From: Anaerolineales bacterium
Lineage (GTDB): Bacteria; Chloroflexota; Anaerolineae; Anaerolineales; Villigracilaceae
Direction of reading: 5' to 3'
Length of the DNA: 64,000 bases
Assembly: GCA_020634895.1 (NCBI GenBank)
Contig: JACKAV010000001.1
Coordinates: 372,001 to 436,000, forward strand
Position 1 is the stretch's first letter, and each line of letters begins with the position of its first letter. Under the pieces are notes generated by a model that worked only from the letters and a program-made list of their open reading frames with translations, was not told the DNA's origin and made no database searches. The position numbers were made by a program, and so were the translations under genes. Shown here piece after piece: positions 7,281 to 15,777 of the stretch.

Positions 7281-9911
7281 ATGACTAACAAAAAGACCCC
7301 TTCAAAGAAAACTACAAAAGAACAAATAGCAGACCAGGAAATTCAGGCGGGAGATGAGAGCGTTGCCGTAGGCGGATCTGTAACGGACAGTACCATCATC
7401 CATGGAAAGACCATCGTATTGGCAGACCGCTTCTGGCGGGACCTGCAGCCTGCTCTTCCTCCCGATAAGATCAAAGAAGCGACGGCGGCGTATCTCACCT
7501 ATTTGACCGACCGTCATTACTATCTCAGCTTAAAAGGCATGGGCGTTTCAGACCGTGTCCCGTTGAAATTAAGACTGCTGGATCTGTACGTTCCGCTCAA
7601 GGCGCGCATGGAACTCCCCGAAGGGGAAACCTGGAAACGTGACCTGAGTCTTGCCGGTCGTGACATTGTCGAATACGAAGACCCATTACATTTTGGCGAC
7701 CCGGTCCCATTGTTGACTGTGCTGAAGAATTACTCGGGCGTGATCGTGCTGGGCGACCCCGGCGCGGGGAAGACCACCTTCGTCAAATATCTCGCGGTTC
7801 GTCTCGCAGCCGGCGAAGGCGAAAAAATCGGGTTTAGCGATTATCTCCCAATTTTGCTGCCTTTGGCTGCATACGCCAACGCCTTACAGAACGATGATAT
7901 CCGTTTGGATGATTTCATCTCTGAATATTTTTCAGCCATCGGCTCAGACCTTCCGGTTGGCGCCATGTTGGGCGAAGCGCTCAAAGCCGGACGCGCGCTC
8001 ATTTTGCTGGACGGTCTTGACGAAGTCCGCGACATCAACATGCGCAACACTGTCGTGGAACGTGTGGTGGACTTTTACACCTTCCATCGGCATCAGGGGA
8101 ATAAATTCGTGCTGACCAGCCGCGTGGTTGGGTACCGTGCTGTCCGTCCTTCAGCGGAGGATTTGGCGGAATGCACCATCGTCGATTTCGAGGACGATGA
8201 GATCGAAAATTTCGTCACCAAATGGACAAGCGCACTCGAAAGACAGGCACAGGGATTTACCAAAGTCGCCGAAGCGGATGCGGAAGCCGACCGCCGCGAG
8301 TTATTGGATGCCATCAACCACAACCCCGGGGTTCGTCAACTTGCTTCCACGCCTCTTCTATTGACCATTCTGGCATTGATGAAGCGACAGGGCGTGACGT
8401 TACCCGAGCGACGCGTGCAATTGTATGACCAGTATGTTTCCACCCTGCTTTCGACCTGGAACCGCGCCCGCAGTTTGAGCGGACGTGCTCCCGGTCGTGA
8501 TATCGATGAGATACAAACCGTGCGCATCCTTGCTCCGCTTGCACTGTGGATGCACGAAGTCAGCCCGGGAGTGGGTCTGGTAGGGCGTGAAGACATGCGC
8601 CGCAAACTGGAAGAACTCTTCTTTGAACGCGGTGATGGATCTCCCATTCAGGCGGCACGTCAGTTTTTGATGGATGTGCGCGAACATGCCGCCCTGCTTC
8701 TCGAACGCGGACCGAGCGAATACGGTTTCATTCACCTTACCTTCGAAGAATATCTTGCCGCTGTCGCATTGGCGTTCATGGGACAGGGTGATTCCAAACC
8801 CATCGTTGAAATACTGTCGAAACACGTTGGCGAACAAGCCTGGCGTGAAGTGACCTTGTTGACCATTGGATACCTCGGTATTCGCCAGCAGCTCCCGAAG
8901 ATCGCGGGCGAGGTTGTGGAAGCGATCGTTGAGCAAAAGCCCGGTCCACTGGGGGAGGCGGTGGTGTTGGCAGGCGATGCCGTGTTGGATACATGGCCCA
9001 ACGGCGTTCCGCACAAAAGCCGCGATTTGGTCGTCGACGCGCTGATCAATGTGATGCAGGATGGCGTGGTCCGCCCTGAATTGCGCCGCCGGGCAGGTCT
9101 CCTGCTGGGACGGCTGGGTTGGCGCCCCGGCGACCTGGATCGGTTCGTGGAAGTGGATTCTGGTGAGTTCCAGTTTGGGGTCCGGAAAGAGCCGGCAAGT
9201 ATTTCATATAACTATTTTGTTGCACGCTATCCGGTGACCAATATCCAGTACGCGCGTTTCGTCAAAGAGGATGGCTATCAAAACCGCGAATTTTGGAGCG
9301 AGTTCGGCTGGGACTGGCGCACCGGAAAATTAGACCAACGTTCTTTGGAAGCAGTCGAGCGCGACTGGCTGGAACATCGTCCGCTTGCCAAGCGCGGCAA
9401 TCCATACTACTGGCATAACATCGAATTGAGCAACCCGATCGTGCCGGTTGTGGGAGTTTGTTGGTTCGAAGCGGAAGCCTATTGCAACTGGCTTTCGAAA
9501 AAGATCGTGGCTGTTCCGGAAGGATTTACTGTTCGCCTGCTGCGGAGCGACGAGTGGGAGCGCGCCGCGCGCGGCATTGATGGACGCGAATATCCGTGGG
9601 GTGACGGTTTTGATAAAGCCGCCGCCAACACATGGGACAGCGACTCGACCGGCTCAGGCTTGGGCGGCACTACCGCCGTTGCCACCTTCCCGCAGGGCGC
9701 CAGCTCCACCGACGCGTGGGATATGAGCGGCAACATCTGGGAGTGGACAGGCTCATGGTATGATGACGACGAAAAATACCGCATCGTGCGCGGCGGTTCA
9801 TGGATCGGTTATCAATGGTTCGCACGTTCCTCGTTCTGCAACTGGTCCATTCCATTGATGTTCAATGATGACCTCGGTTTCCGTGTGGCGATCGCGCCGA
9901 AAGATTCATAG
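7281..9911 (+). CDS. NACHT NTPase with C-terminal FGE-sulfatase (C-lectin) fold
   Basis: An 876-residue NLR-like protein. Residues about 21-47 carry a Gly/Ser-rich motif (AGDESVAVGGSV...STIIHG) that is repeated in the next gene. A helical region (about 50-150; LKGMGVSDRVPL) leads into a NACHT domain with Walker A GDPGAGKTT (158-166), Walker B ILLDGLDEV (241-249) and the sensor TSR (279-281). Next comes a helical winged/HEAT-like region, and from about 625 to 874 an FGE-sulfatase (SUMF1) domain with DEWERAARG, YPWG, WDMSGNIWEW, VRGGSW and LGFRVA. The Cys pair used by true formylglycine-generating enzymes after the GGS motif is absent, so this is probably a binding fold rather than an enzyme. 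Bacterial NACHT proteins are known in phage defence; that role here is inferred. TATACT at 7250-7255 may be its -10 box. Confidence 0.9.
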   Translation: MTNKKTPSKKTTKEQIADQEIQAGDESVAVGGSVTDSTIIHGKTIVLADRFWRDLQPALPPDKIKEATAAYLTYLTDRHYYLSLKGMGVSDRVPLKLRLLDLYVPLKARMELPEGETWKRDLSLAGRDIVEYEDPLHFGDPVPLLTVLKNYSGVIVLGDPGAGKTTFVKYLAVRLAAGEGEKIGFSDYLPILLPLAAYANALQNDDIRLDDFISEYFSAIGSDLPVGAMLGEALKAGRALILLDGLDEVRDINMRNTVVERVVDFYTFHRHQGNKFVLTSRVVGYRAVRPSAEDLAECTIVDFEDDEIENFVTKWTSALERQAQGFTKVAEADAEADRRELLDAINHNPGVRQLASTPLLLTILALMKRQGVTLPERRVQLYDQYVSTLLSTWNRARSLSGRAPGRDIDEIQTVRILAPLALWMHEVSPGVGLVGREDMRRKLEELFFERGDGSPIQAARQFLMDVREHAALLLERGPSEYGFIHLTFEEYLAAVALAFMGQGDSKPIVEILSKHVGEQAWREVTLLTIGYLGIRQQLPKIAGEVVEAIVEQKPGPLGEAVVLAGDAVLDTWPNGVPHKSRDLVVDALINVMQDGVVRPELRRRAGLLLGRLGWRPGDLDRFVEVDSGEFQFGVRKEPASISYNYFVARYPVTNIQYARFVKEDGYQNREFWSEFGWDWRTGKLDQRSLEAVERDWLEHRPLAKRGNPYYWHNIELSNPIVPVVGVCWFEAEAYCNWLSKKIVAVPEGFTVRLLRSDEWERAARGIDGREYPWGDGFDKAAANTWDSDSTGSGLGGTTAVATFPQGASSTDAWDMSGNIWEWTGSWYDDDEKYRIVRGGSWIGYQWFARSSFCNWSIPLMFNDDLGFRVAIAPKDS
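9792..9890 (+). other. possible variable region at the end of the FGE fold
   Basis: The stretch between the GGSW and LGFRVA motifs encodes many aromatic and small residues (IGYQWF, SSFCNW, PLMF), where ordinary FGE proteins keep conserved Arg/Asn/Cys residues. Most codons end in C or T, as expected if AAC/AAT codons of a template repeat had been mutated at adenines by a diversity-generating retroelement. No reverse transcriptase or template repeat is seen in the window, so this label is a hypothesis. Confidence 0.25.
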
Positions 9912-9919
9912 GAGGTAAC

Positions 9920-10333
9920 ATGCCAGCTAAACAAAAGAAAGATGGTTTGAATGCCGGTAACGGCAGTATCGTTATTGGCGGGAATGTGGATCGCAGCAAT
10001 ATTGTCATGGGCGATAACAATATTGTTTCCAATCAACAGATCGAATTGACTGCGTTCTTTGAGATCATCGAAAAAGCGGTGGATGAAAATGCAAAACTTG
10101 CACCCGCTGACAAACAGGATGTGAAAGCGGAGTTGAAGGAAATTCAGACCGCACTCGAAGAACCCAAACCCGATGAAACGTTCCTTGCGCGGCGGTTTCG
10201 CAATATCAAGCGAATGTCTCCCGAGATCGTGGAGGTGGCGTTCGAAACGCTAAAAAACCCCGCTGGCGGTGTTGCCGAAGTGGTCAAACGCATCGCTAAA
10301 AAAATGGCTGAGGAAGCCGGTGCGAAAGAGTAA
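9920..10333 (+). CDS. small partner protein of the NACHT gene
   Basis: A 137-residue protein that I cannot assign to a named family. Residues about 9-37 form a Gly/Asn-rich motif (AGNGSIVIGGNV...SNIVMGD) that aligns position by position with residues 21-47 of the NACHT protein just upstream. The rest (about 42-137) is predicted helical and charged, with a basic amphipathic C-terminal helix (VVKRIAKKMAEEAG). The start has a strong Shine-Dalgarno (AGGAGGT, 9910-9916) and lies 8 bases after the NACHT stop, so the genes are co-translated from one operon. Shared motif and linkage suggest physical contact between the two proteins, perhaps effector and sensor. No membrane segment is evident. Confidence 0.85.
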   Translation: MPAKQKKDGLNAGNGSIVIGGNVDRSNIVMGDNNIVSNQQIELTAFFEIIEKAVDENAKLAPADKQDVKAELKEIQTALEEPKPDETFLARRFRNIKRMSPEIVEVAFETLKNPAGGVAEVVKRIAKKMAEEAGAKE

Positions 10334-10338
10334 AATGA

Positions 10339-10366
10339 ACTGGCGGAATTTTCCGCCAGTTTTTTT
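10339..10366 (+). terminator. Rho-independent terminator
   Basis: Stem ACTGGCGGA/TCCGCCAGT (10339-10360) with a seven-T tail. It closes the NACHT operon and separates it from the lipoprotein gene that follows. Confidence 0.92.
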
Positions 10367-10379
10367 GAAGGAAGGAAAG

Positions 10380-11069
10380 ATGAAACGATTTCTTCTTCCA
10401 TTGTTGGGATTGACTCTCGCAGCCTGCTTCGCACCCGTGGATGCGCCCCCGCCTCCAACTTCCATTTTTGCTGATACACCCCAGCCAACCTCTCCCACAC
10501 TGACGGTTCTGCCCGCCACCATTTCCCTGAATGATATTCCAACGGTGCTGACGGCTGTGCCCGAAAATGCCTCTCCAAATTTTTGCGAAGATACACGCGG
10601 ATTAAAGTTATTACTCGACCTGCAAACCGCGCTCCAAAACCGTGACGGCGAATTTCTTGCAACGCTCGTTAGTCCATCCTCTGGCGTGGGTGTCCGCTTT
10701 ATTCGTGAGGGAAAGATCGTCACGTATTTTGATAATATCAAATTCGTCTTCGATACCACCTATCAAGCGGACTGGGGGCTTGGTGCTGGCAGCGGACAGC
10801 CGGTAAAAGGTTCGTTTCAAGAGATCGTCCTGCCATCACTGGACAAGGTATTTACGTCAAACCCGACCGTCACCTGCAATGGGTTGAAAGTAGGCGGCGT
10901 TACCTACACCCCGGAATGGCCCTACACTGGAATGGATTACTACTCGCTGTATTACTCCGGTTCAAGCGAATTTAACAACCTCGATTGGGAAACCTGGGCT
11001 GTCGGCATGCTCCGACAGGAGGGCAAGCCCTTACTGACTGCGCTTGTTCATTATGAGTGGGAACCATAA
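10380..11069 (+). CDS. predicted lipoprotein of unknown function
   Basis: The ATG at 10380 is preceded by GAAGGAAAG and begins a typical lipoprotein signal (MKRFLLPLLGLTLAAC, lipobox LAAC, Cys 16). An in-frame start at 10269 would read through the previous gene and terminator and is unlikely. The mature 214-residue protein begins with a Pro/Thr linker and continues into a compact domain rich in Gly, Tyr and Trp (about 60-229). I recognise no family. It lies between two terminators, and so may be carried on read-through or its own promoter. The protein should be anchored on the outside of the cytoplasmic membrane. Confidence 0.75.
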   Translation: MKRFLLPLLGLTLAACFAPVDAPPPPTSIFADTPQPTSPTLTVLPATISLNDIPTVLTAVPENASPNFCEDTRGLKLLLDLQTALQNRDGEFLATLVSPSSGVGVRFIREGKIVTYFDNIKFVFDTTYQADWGLGAGSGQPVKGSFQEIVLPSLDKVFTSNPTVTCNGLKVGGVTYTPEWPYTGMDYYSLYYSGSSEFNNLDWETWAVGMLRQEGKPLLTALVHYEWEP

Positions 11070-11086
11070 GTCAAATACTTCATACC

Positions 11087-11124
11087 AAACCCCTCTTTTC
11101 AGGGAAAAGAGGGGTTTTCTTTTG
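11087..11124 (+). terminator. Rho-independent terminator
   Basis: Perfect 14-bp stem (11087-11100 with 11104-11117; ACCCCTCTTTTC/GAAAAGAGGGGT) followed by TCTTTTG. It lies directly after the lipoprotein gene and before the Fur-family operator. Confidence 0.9.
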
Positions 11125-11151
11125 TAAGAAATCCACTTTTTCGTGCTTCTA

Positions 11152-11176
11152 TATACTATTGCAAAAAGTTGCAATA
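11152..11176 (+). promoter_or_regulatory. Nur/Fur-type operator over the promoter
   Basis: Perfect palindrome TATTGCAA-AAAG-TTGCAATA at 11157-11176, overlapping a TATACT -10 box (11152-11157) and the expected transcription start. It sits 9 bases before the Fur-family ATG. Its core TTGCAA-N4-TTGCAA resembles the TTGCAA-N5-TTGCAA box of the nickel regulator Nur in Streptomyces, with one base less in the spacer. It is probably the autoregulatory site for the regulator and the transporter operon behind it. Confidence 0.7.
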
Positions 11177-11185
11177 AGGAAATCC

Positions 11186-11611
11186 ATGTCTTGCGCTGAA
11201 ATATACACCCCCCAACTCCGCGCCCGCGGCTACCGAATGACGTCTCAGCGGCTGGCGATTTTGCACGTACTGCATCATTCCGGTCAGCACCTTTCGCCGG
11301 TTGAAGTGTACGAGCAGGCACGTTTGGAATTATCAGGGCTGACGGAGACCACGGTCTACCGAACGCTCGAATTTTTGGAAGAGAACGGGCTGGTGCGTTC
11401 CGCTCACATGGGCGGCGGACATCTTGTCTACGAGCTTGCCCGGCACGAGCACCATCATCTCAAGTGCAGGATGTGTGGAAGCGAAATGGAGGTAGAACAC
11501 GCCCTATTGGAGAATCTGTACCGTGAACTTGAATCCGCGAGTGGTTATCGTCTAACCGACAGTCACCTGACTTTTTTTGGTATTTGTCCTCATTGTCAAA
11601 AAGGAGAATAA
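11186..11611 (+). CDS. Fur-family metal-responsive repressor (Nur-like)
   Basis: The ATG at 11186 has the Shine-Dalgarno AAGGA, giving 141 residues, the usual Fur length. Residues about 1-80 form the winged-helix DNA-binding domain (RMTSQRLAIL; TETTVYRTLEFLEENGLV), followed by the metal-binding dimerisation domain with a His-rich segment (HEHHHLKC) and two CxxC zinc pairs (CRMC, CPHC). Family members repress metal-uptake genes when loaded with Fe, Zn, Ni or Mn. The operator type upstream and the nickel/cobalt ECF transporter 4 bases downstream make nickel (or cobalt) the best guess. Zinc cannot be excluded from sequence alone. Confidence 0.88.
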   Translation: MSCAEIYTPQLRARGYRMTSQRLAILHVLHHSGQHLSPVEVYEQARLELSGLTETTVYRTLEFLEENGLVRSAHMGGGHLVYELARHEHHHLKCRMCGSEMEVEHALLENLYRELESASGYRLTDSHLTFFGICPHCQKGE

Positions 11612-11615
11612 TCTT

Positions 11616-12557
11616 ATGTTGTATTCACCCACTCCCATGCATATTCCAGATGGCTTTCTTGCAATTACGATCTCGATCTTTTGCTGGGTTATCTCGGCTG
11701 CTGTCATCGGGGTTGCCATTTCCCGAACGAATAAGTCCCTTGGTGAGAAACAAATTCCGCTTATGGGCGTGATGGCGGCGTTCATCTTTGCTGCGCAGAT
11801 GATCAATTTCCCCGTTGCGGGCGGTACTTCCGGGCATCTGCTTGGCGGTGCGCTTGCCGCGATCGTGCTCGGACCGTGGGCTGGCATGCTGGTCATGACG
11901 GCTGTCATCGCCGTTCAAGGTTTGCTGTTTCAGGACGGCGGTCTGGTTGTGATGGGCGCTAATATTCTGAATATGGGACTGGTCACAGCCGCAGTTGGGT
12001 ATGGTCTTTACCGCGCCACGAAGAACCAACCCAAGGGTGTACGCCTTGCGGTTGCCGGTGTGGCAGCGTGGCTTTCGGTCATGACGGGAGCCTTGCTTTG
12101 TTCGATTGAACTTTGGTTGAGCGGCACTTCACAGTTGGCTGTGGTGTTCCCTGCCATGATGGGGGTTCACGCCCTGATTGGTTTGGGTGAAGCGTTGATC
12201 ACGGTTTCAGCCCTGGCGTTCATTATGCAGACCCGCCCCGACTTGCTGGGCGCAGGTTCAGAATCGGCGAGCGGAAGCTCATCATGGGCGTGGGTAGGCG
12301 GATTGATCGCTCTGGTCGTGGTCCTATTCTCCCCGCTTGCCTCCGCCGACCCGGACGGGCTTGAGCGGGTTGCGATCAATATGGGTTTCATCAATAATGG
12401 ACTATCGGCGCCTTACCAGATCATTCCTGATTACACCATTCCATTTTTGGGTGAGACCGCTTTGTCCACCATTGTGGCTGGCATCGTCGGCGTGATCGTC
12501 GTGGGCGGTGTGGTGTTCCTTATCGGACGCGGCTTGAAAGCCAAATCACATTCATAA
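11616..12557 (+). CDS. cbiM: nickel/cobalt ECF transporter S component, CbiM/NikM with PDGLE domain
   Basis: Membrane substrate-capture protein of an energy-coupling-factor transporter. The family hallmark MHIPDGFL is present; in CbiM/NikM the N-terminal Met-His chelates the metal. Two starts compete: ATG 11616 has the Shine-Dalgarno AAGGAGAAT but adds seven residues (MLYSPTP), while ATG 11637 gives the canonical N-terminus but lacks a ribosome site. Six to seven membrane segments span about 10-215. After a Ser-rich linker, the C-terminus carries PDGLE (about 240-310), normally a separate CbiN/NikN-like subunit, so this is an M-N fusion of 313 residues. It is 4 bases after the Nur-like gene and 6 before cbiQ. 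Confidence 0.9.
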   Translation: MLYSPTPMHIPDGFLAITISIFCWVISAAVIGVAISRTNKSLGEKQIPLMGVMAAFIFAAQMINFPVAGGTSGHLLGGALAAIVLGPWAGMLVMTAVIAVQGLLFQDGGLVVMGANILNMGLVTAAVGYGLYRATKNQPKGVRLAVAGVAAWLSVMTGALLCSIELWLSGTSQLAVVFPAMMGVHALIGLGEALITVSALAFIMQTRPDLLGAGSESASGSSSWAWVGGLIALVVVLFSPLASADPDGLERVAINMGFINNGLSAPYQIIPDYTIPFLGETALSTIVAGIVGVIVVGGVVFLIGRGLKAKSHS

Positions 12558-12563
12558 CTCATT

Positions 12564-13355
12564 ATGCATTTCGACGCTTTTGATCGATATCACGAAAAGG
12601 ATAGTTTTCTCCACCACCTTGACCCGCGCGTCAAGGTGGTGGTAACGATTGTTTTTATTGTATCCAATGCGCTTCTTCCTGATGCCGCCTGGTTCGGTTT
12701 CCTGTTCGCGTGGATATTCCTTTTGCTTGTTAATGCCGCCTCGAAATTGGGAGTCGCATATACTCTCAAACGTTCACTTTTGGCGCTGCCCTTCGCATTG
12801 ATCGCCATCACAGTGCTTTTCTCGATACCGGGTAAACCAGTTTTGCAATTCCATTTTCTGATGTGGGACCTCACCGTAACCGATATGGGACTTCTGCGTT
12901 TTGTGAGCATACTCGTCCGTTCGTGGCTTTCGGTGCAGATGGCGATCCTGCTTGTGGCGGTCACGCGCTTCCCTGATCTTATCCACGCGCTTGAACATTT
13001 GCGCGTGCCTGCGATCCTCACCACCATTATTGCTTTCCTCTATCGTTATCTGTTCGTATTGACGGACGAGGTTTTTCGTCTGCTTCGGGCGAGGGAAGCC
13101 CGCTCGGCGGCCGTACCAGGCACAAGGTCCGGTGGAGGCGTGTTGTGGCGCGCAAAGATCGCCGGGAATATGGCAGGTCAATTATTCCTGCGAAGTTACG
13201 AGCGCAGCGACCGCATCTATAATGCGATGGTGGCGCGCGGTTATTCGGGTCATCTTTATACGTTGAATCCGCATGAGATGAAATCCACCGATTATTTTGC
13301 GACGGCGTTCGCGATCGTGGTCATTTTTGTAACGCAGATTCTTGGAAGGTTCTAA
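12564..13355 (+). CDS. cbiQ: ECF transporter T component CbiQ
   Basis: A 263-residue membrane protein with about five to six hydrophobic segments and the cytoplasmic coupling motif MVARGYSG (about 222-229) that docks onto the ATPase. The N-terminus (DSFLHHLDPRVKVV) is typical of CbiQ/EcfT proteins. It couples ATP hydrolysis by CbiO to metal release by CbiM. The start lies 6 bases after cbiM, and the stop overlaps the cbiO start by one base (TAATG), so the genes are translationally coupled. Confidence 0.92.
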   Translation: MHFDAFDRYHEKDSFLHHLDPRVKVVVTIVFIVSNALLPDAAWFGFLFAWIFLLLVNAASKLGVAYTLKRSLLALPFALIAITVLFSIPGKPVLQFHFLMWDLTVTDMGLLRFVSILVRSWLSVQMAILLVAVTRFPDLIHALEHLRVPAILTTIIAFLYRYLFVLTDEVFRLLRAREARSAAVPGTRSGGGVLWRAKIAGNMAGQLFLRSYERSDRIYNAMVARGYSGHLYTLNPHEMKSTDYFATAFAIVVIFVTQILGRF

Positions 13356-14110
13356 TGCCGGTCACTCATCTTAAAAAACAATTTTCTTTGCCGGAATGCA
13401 GCGGCGATGTGCTTACTGTACAGGATCTGCATTTTTCGTATCCCGATGGGCATAACGCTTTGCATGGCGTGTCGCTCAAACTATGTGAGGGTGACAAGGT
13501 TGCTTTGGTCGGACCGAACGGCGCGGGGAAGTCGACGTTGATGCTGCACCTGAACGGGATTTTGAACGGGCATGGCGACGTTGAGGTTGCGGGTCAGCGC
13601 CTCACACGTGACAATTTGCCTGCCATCCGCTCCATGGTGGGACTCGTCTTCCAAAGCCCGGACGACCAACTTTTCTCGCCGACAGTTTTCGAGGACGTGG
13701 CGTTTGGTCCATTGCATATGGGACTATCAGAAGAAGAAGTCCGCGCGCGTGTGGATTCCGCGCTCGAAGCCGTCCGCATGTCTGCGTATCGTGACCGTTT
13801 ATCGCATCACTTGAGCGTGGGCGAGAAAAAACGCATTGCCATTGCGACTGTCCTTTCGATGAAACCCAGCTTATTGGTATTGGACGAACCTTCAGCGGGA
13901 CTTGACCCCCGCGCCCGCAGAACGTTGATCAATCTTTTGCGAGACTTGCCGATCACCATGCTTGTTTCCACGCACGATATGAAATTGGTGCAGGAACTCT
14001 TTCCGCGCACCATTGTGATGGACGAAGGCAAAGTGGTGGCTGATGGTTTAACAATAGAAATTTTGGAAGATGAAGCGTTGCTGAACGCGCACGGACTGGA
14101 AAAGCCGTAA
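13355..14110 (+). CDS. cbiO: ECF transporter ATPase CbiO
   Basis: A 251-residue ABC ATPase with Walker A GPNGAGKST (about 54-62), Q-loop VFQSPDDQLF, signature LSVGEKKRIA (a V-for-G, E-for-Q variant of LSGGQ), Walker B LLVLDEPSAGLD, and the switch His in STHD. The FQSPDDQLF phrase is characteristic of EcfA/CbiO proteins. Only one ATPase gene is present, as usual for nickel/cobalt ECF systems, so the pump probably uses a CbiO homodimer. It is the last gene of the regulator-transporter operon. Confidence 0.94.
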   Translation: MPVTHLKKQFSLPECSGDVLTVQDLHFSYPDGHNALHGVSLKLCEGDKVALVGPNGAGKSTLMLHLNGILNGHGDVEVAGQRLTRDNLPAIRSMVGLVFQSPDDQLFSPTVFEDVAFGPLHMGLSEEEVRARVDSALEAVRMSAYRDRLSHHLSVGEKKRIAIATVLSMKPSLLVLDEPSAGLDPRARRTLINLLRDLPITMLVSTHDMKLVQELFPRTIVMDEGKVVADGLTIEILEDEALLNAHGLEKP

Positions 14111-14123
14111 ATATTATTAATTT

Positions 14124-14149
14124 GTCATGCTGAGCGATAGCGAAGCATC
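14124..14149. repeat. short interspersed repeat (GTCATGCTGAGCG type)
   Basis: The element GTCATGCTGAGCG...GCGAAGCATC lies between cbiO and metK. A related copy (GTCATTCTGAGCG...GCGAAGAATCT) is at 25149-25182. Sequences of this pattern are dispersed in intergenic DNA of many bacteria. The two copies here have inverted-repeat ends that can form a small hairpin. Confidence 0.6.
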
Positions 14150-14196
14150 ACTATAACAATCTCAGAGTTCTTTTGCTGTTTAGTGACGTTCTTAAA

Positions 14197-14230
14197 AAAA
14201 GCGCCTCCGATTTCTCAGAGGCGCTTTTAC
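14197..14230. terminator. bidirectional terminator between cbiO and metK
   Basis: Stem AAAGCGCCTC/GAGGCGCTTT (about 14198-14207 with 14217-14226), flanked by an A run on the left and T run on the right. It can terminate cbiO on the + strand and metK on the - strand, which converge here. Confidence 0.85.
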
Positions 14231-14261
14231 TATCGGACTATTAAACTATCCAACTACAAAA

Positions 14262-15473
<1,212 letters not shown>

Positions 15474-15491
15474 CTATTTGTTTCTCCTTGT

Positions 15492-15535
15492 GTAAATGAA
15501 AATTGCCCTTTCAGACAAGCAGAAAGGGCAATTCA
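15492..15535 (-). terminator. riboswitch-controlled terminator in the metK leader
   Basis: A 12-bp stem (15501-15512 with 15522-15533; AATTGCCCTTTC and its complement) followed on the - strand by a T-rich tail. It lies between the SAM aptamer and the metK Shine-Dalgarno, where the expression platform is expected. Confidence 0.8.
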
Positions 15536-15553
15536 AATATGCTTTGGGCTACC

Positions 15554-15658
15554 CTCTCATCTTCCAGCTATCCTGTCGGAATTGGCACCGTGTTCAACTT
15601 TCGTTGACCGGTTGTCGAGGCATCGCAGGGCCGTTCCCTCCGCCTCTCTGGATAAGAG
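15554..15658 (-). ncRNA. SAM-I (S-box) riboswitch aptamer
   Basis: On the - strand the RNA starts with a P1 strand (CTCTTATC, 15651-15658) that pairs with GATGAGAG (15554-15561). Inside are the S-box hallmarks CAGAGAGGCGGAGGGA, a GCCCTGCGATGCC arm, the CAACC segment and the P3/P4 arms. It sits 80 bases upstream of metK and is followed by a terminator stem. S-box RNAs bind S-adenosylmethionine and turn off methionine/SAM genes. The placement before metK fits this fully. Confidence 0.93.
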
Positions 15659-15689
15659 TGTCTTGTAGGACTATTATTTTGTGCAATTG

Positions 15690-15718
15690 ATAATACCATA
15701 GCAAAAATTGTCAGTCAA
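15690..15718 (-). promoter_or_regulatory. sigma-70 promoter of metK
   Basis: On the - strand, TTGACT (15713-15718), a 17-base spacer and TATTAT (15690-15695). Transcription would begin near 15683, about 25 bases before the riboswitch. Confidence 0.85.
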
Positions 15719-15756
15719 TAAAAAAACAAGCCGTCAGCGGGAGCCAACGGCTTGTT
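15719..15756 (-). terminator. Rho-independent terminator after the FGE lipoprotein gene
   Basis: Stem AACAAGCCGT/ACGGCTTGTT (15725-15734 with 15747-15756), followed on the - strand by a T run. The metK -35 box begins right beside the T run, so the two units are packed without spare bases. Confidence 0.88.
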
Positions 15757-15777
15757 TTGTAAACATCAACTTGCGGC

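Noticed and set aside
10269..10379. Longer N-terminus for the lipoprotein gene
   Set aside because: It would read through the previous gene's 3' end and a terminator, and would bury the lipoprotein signal peptide, which begins at 10380 after a ribosome site.
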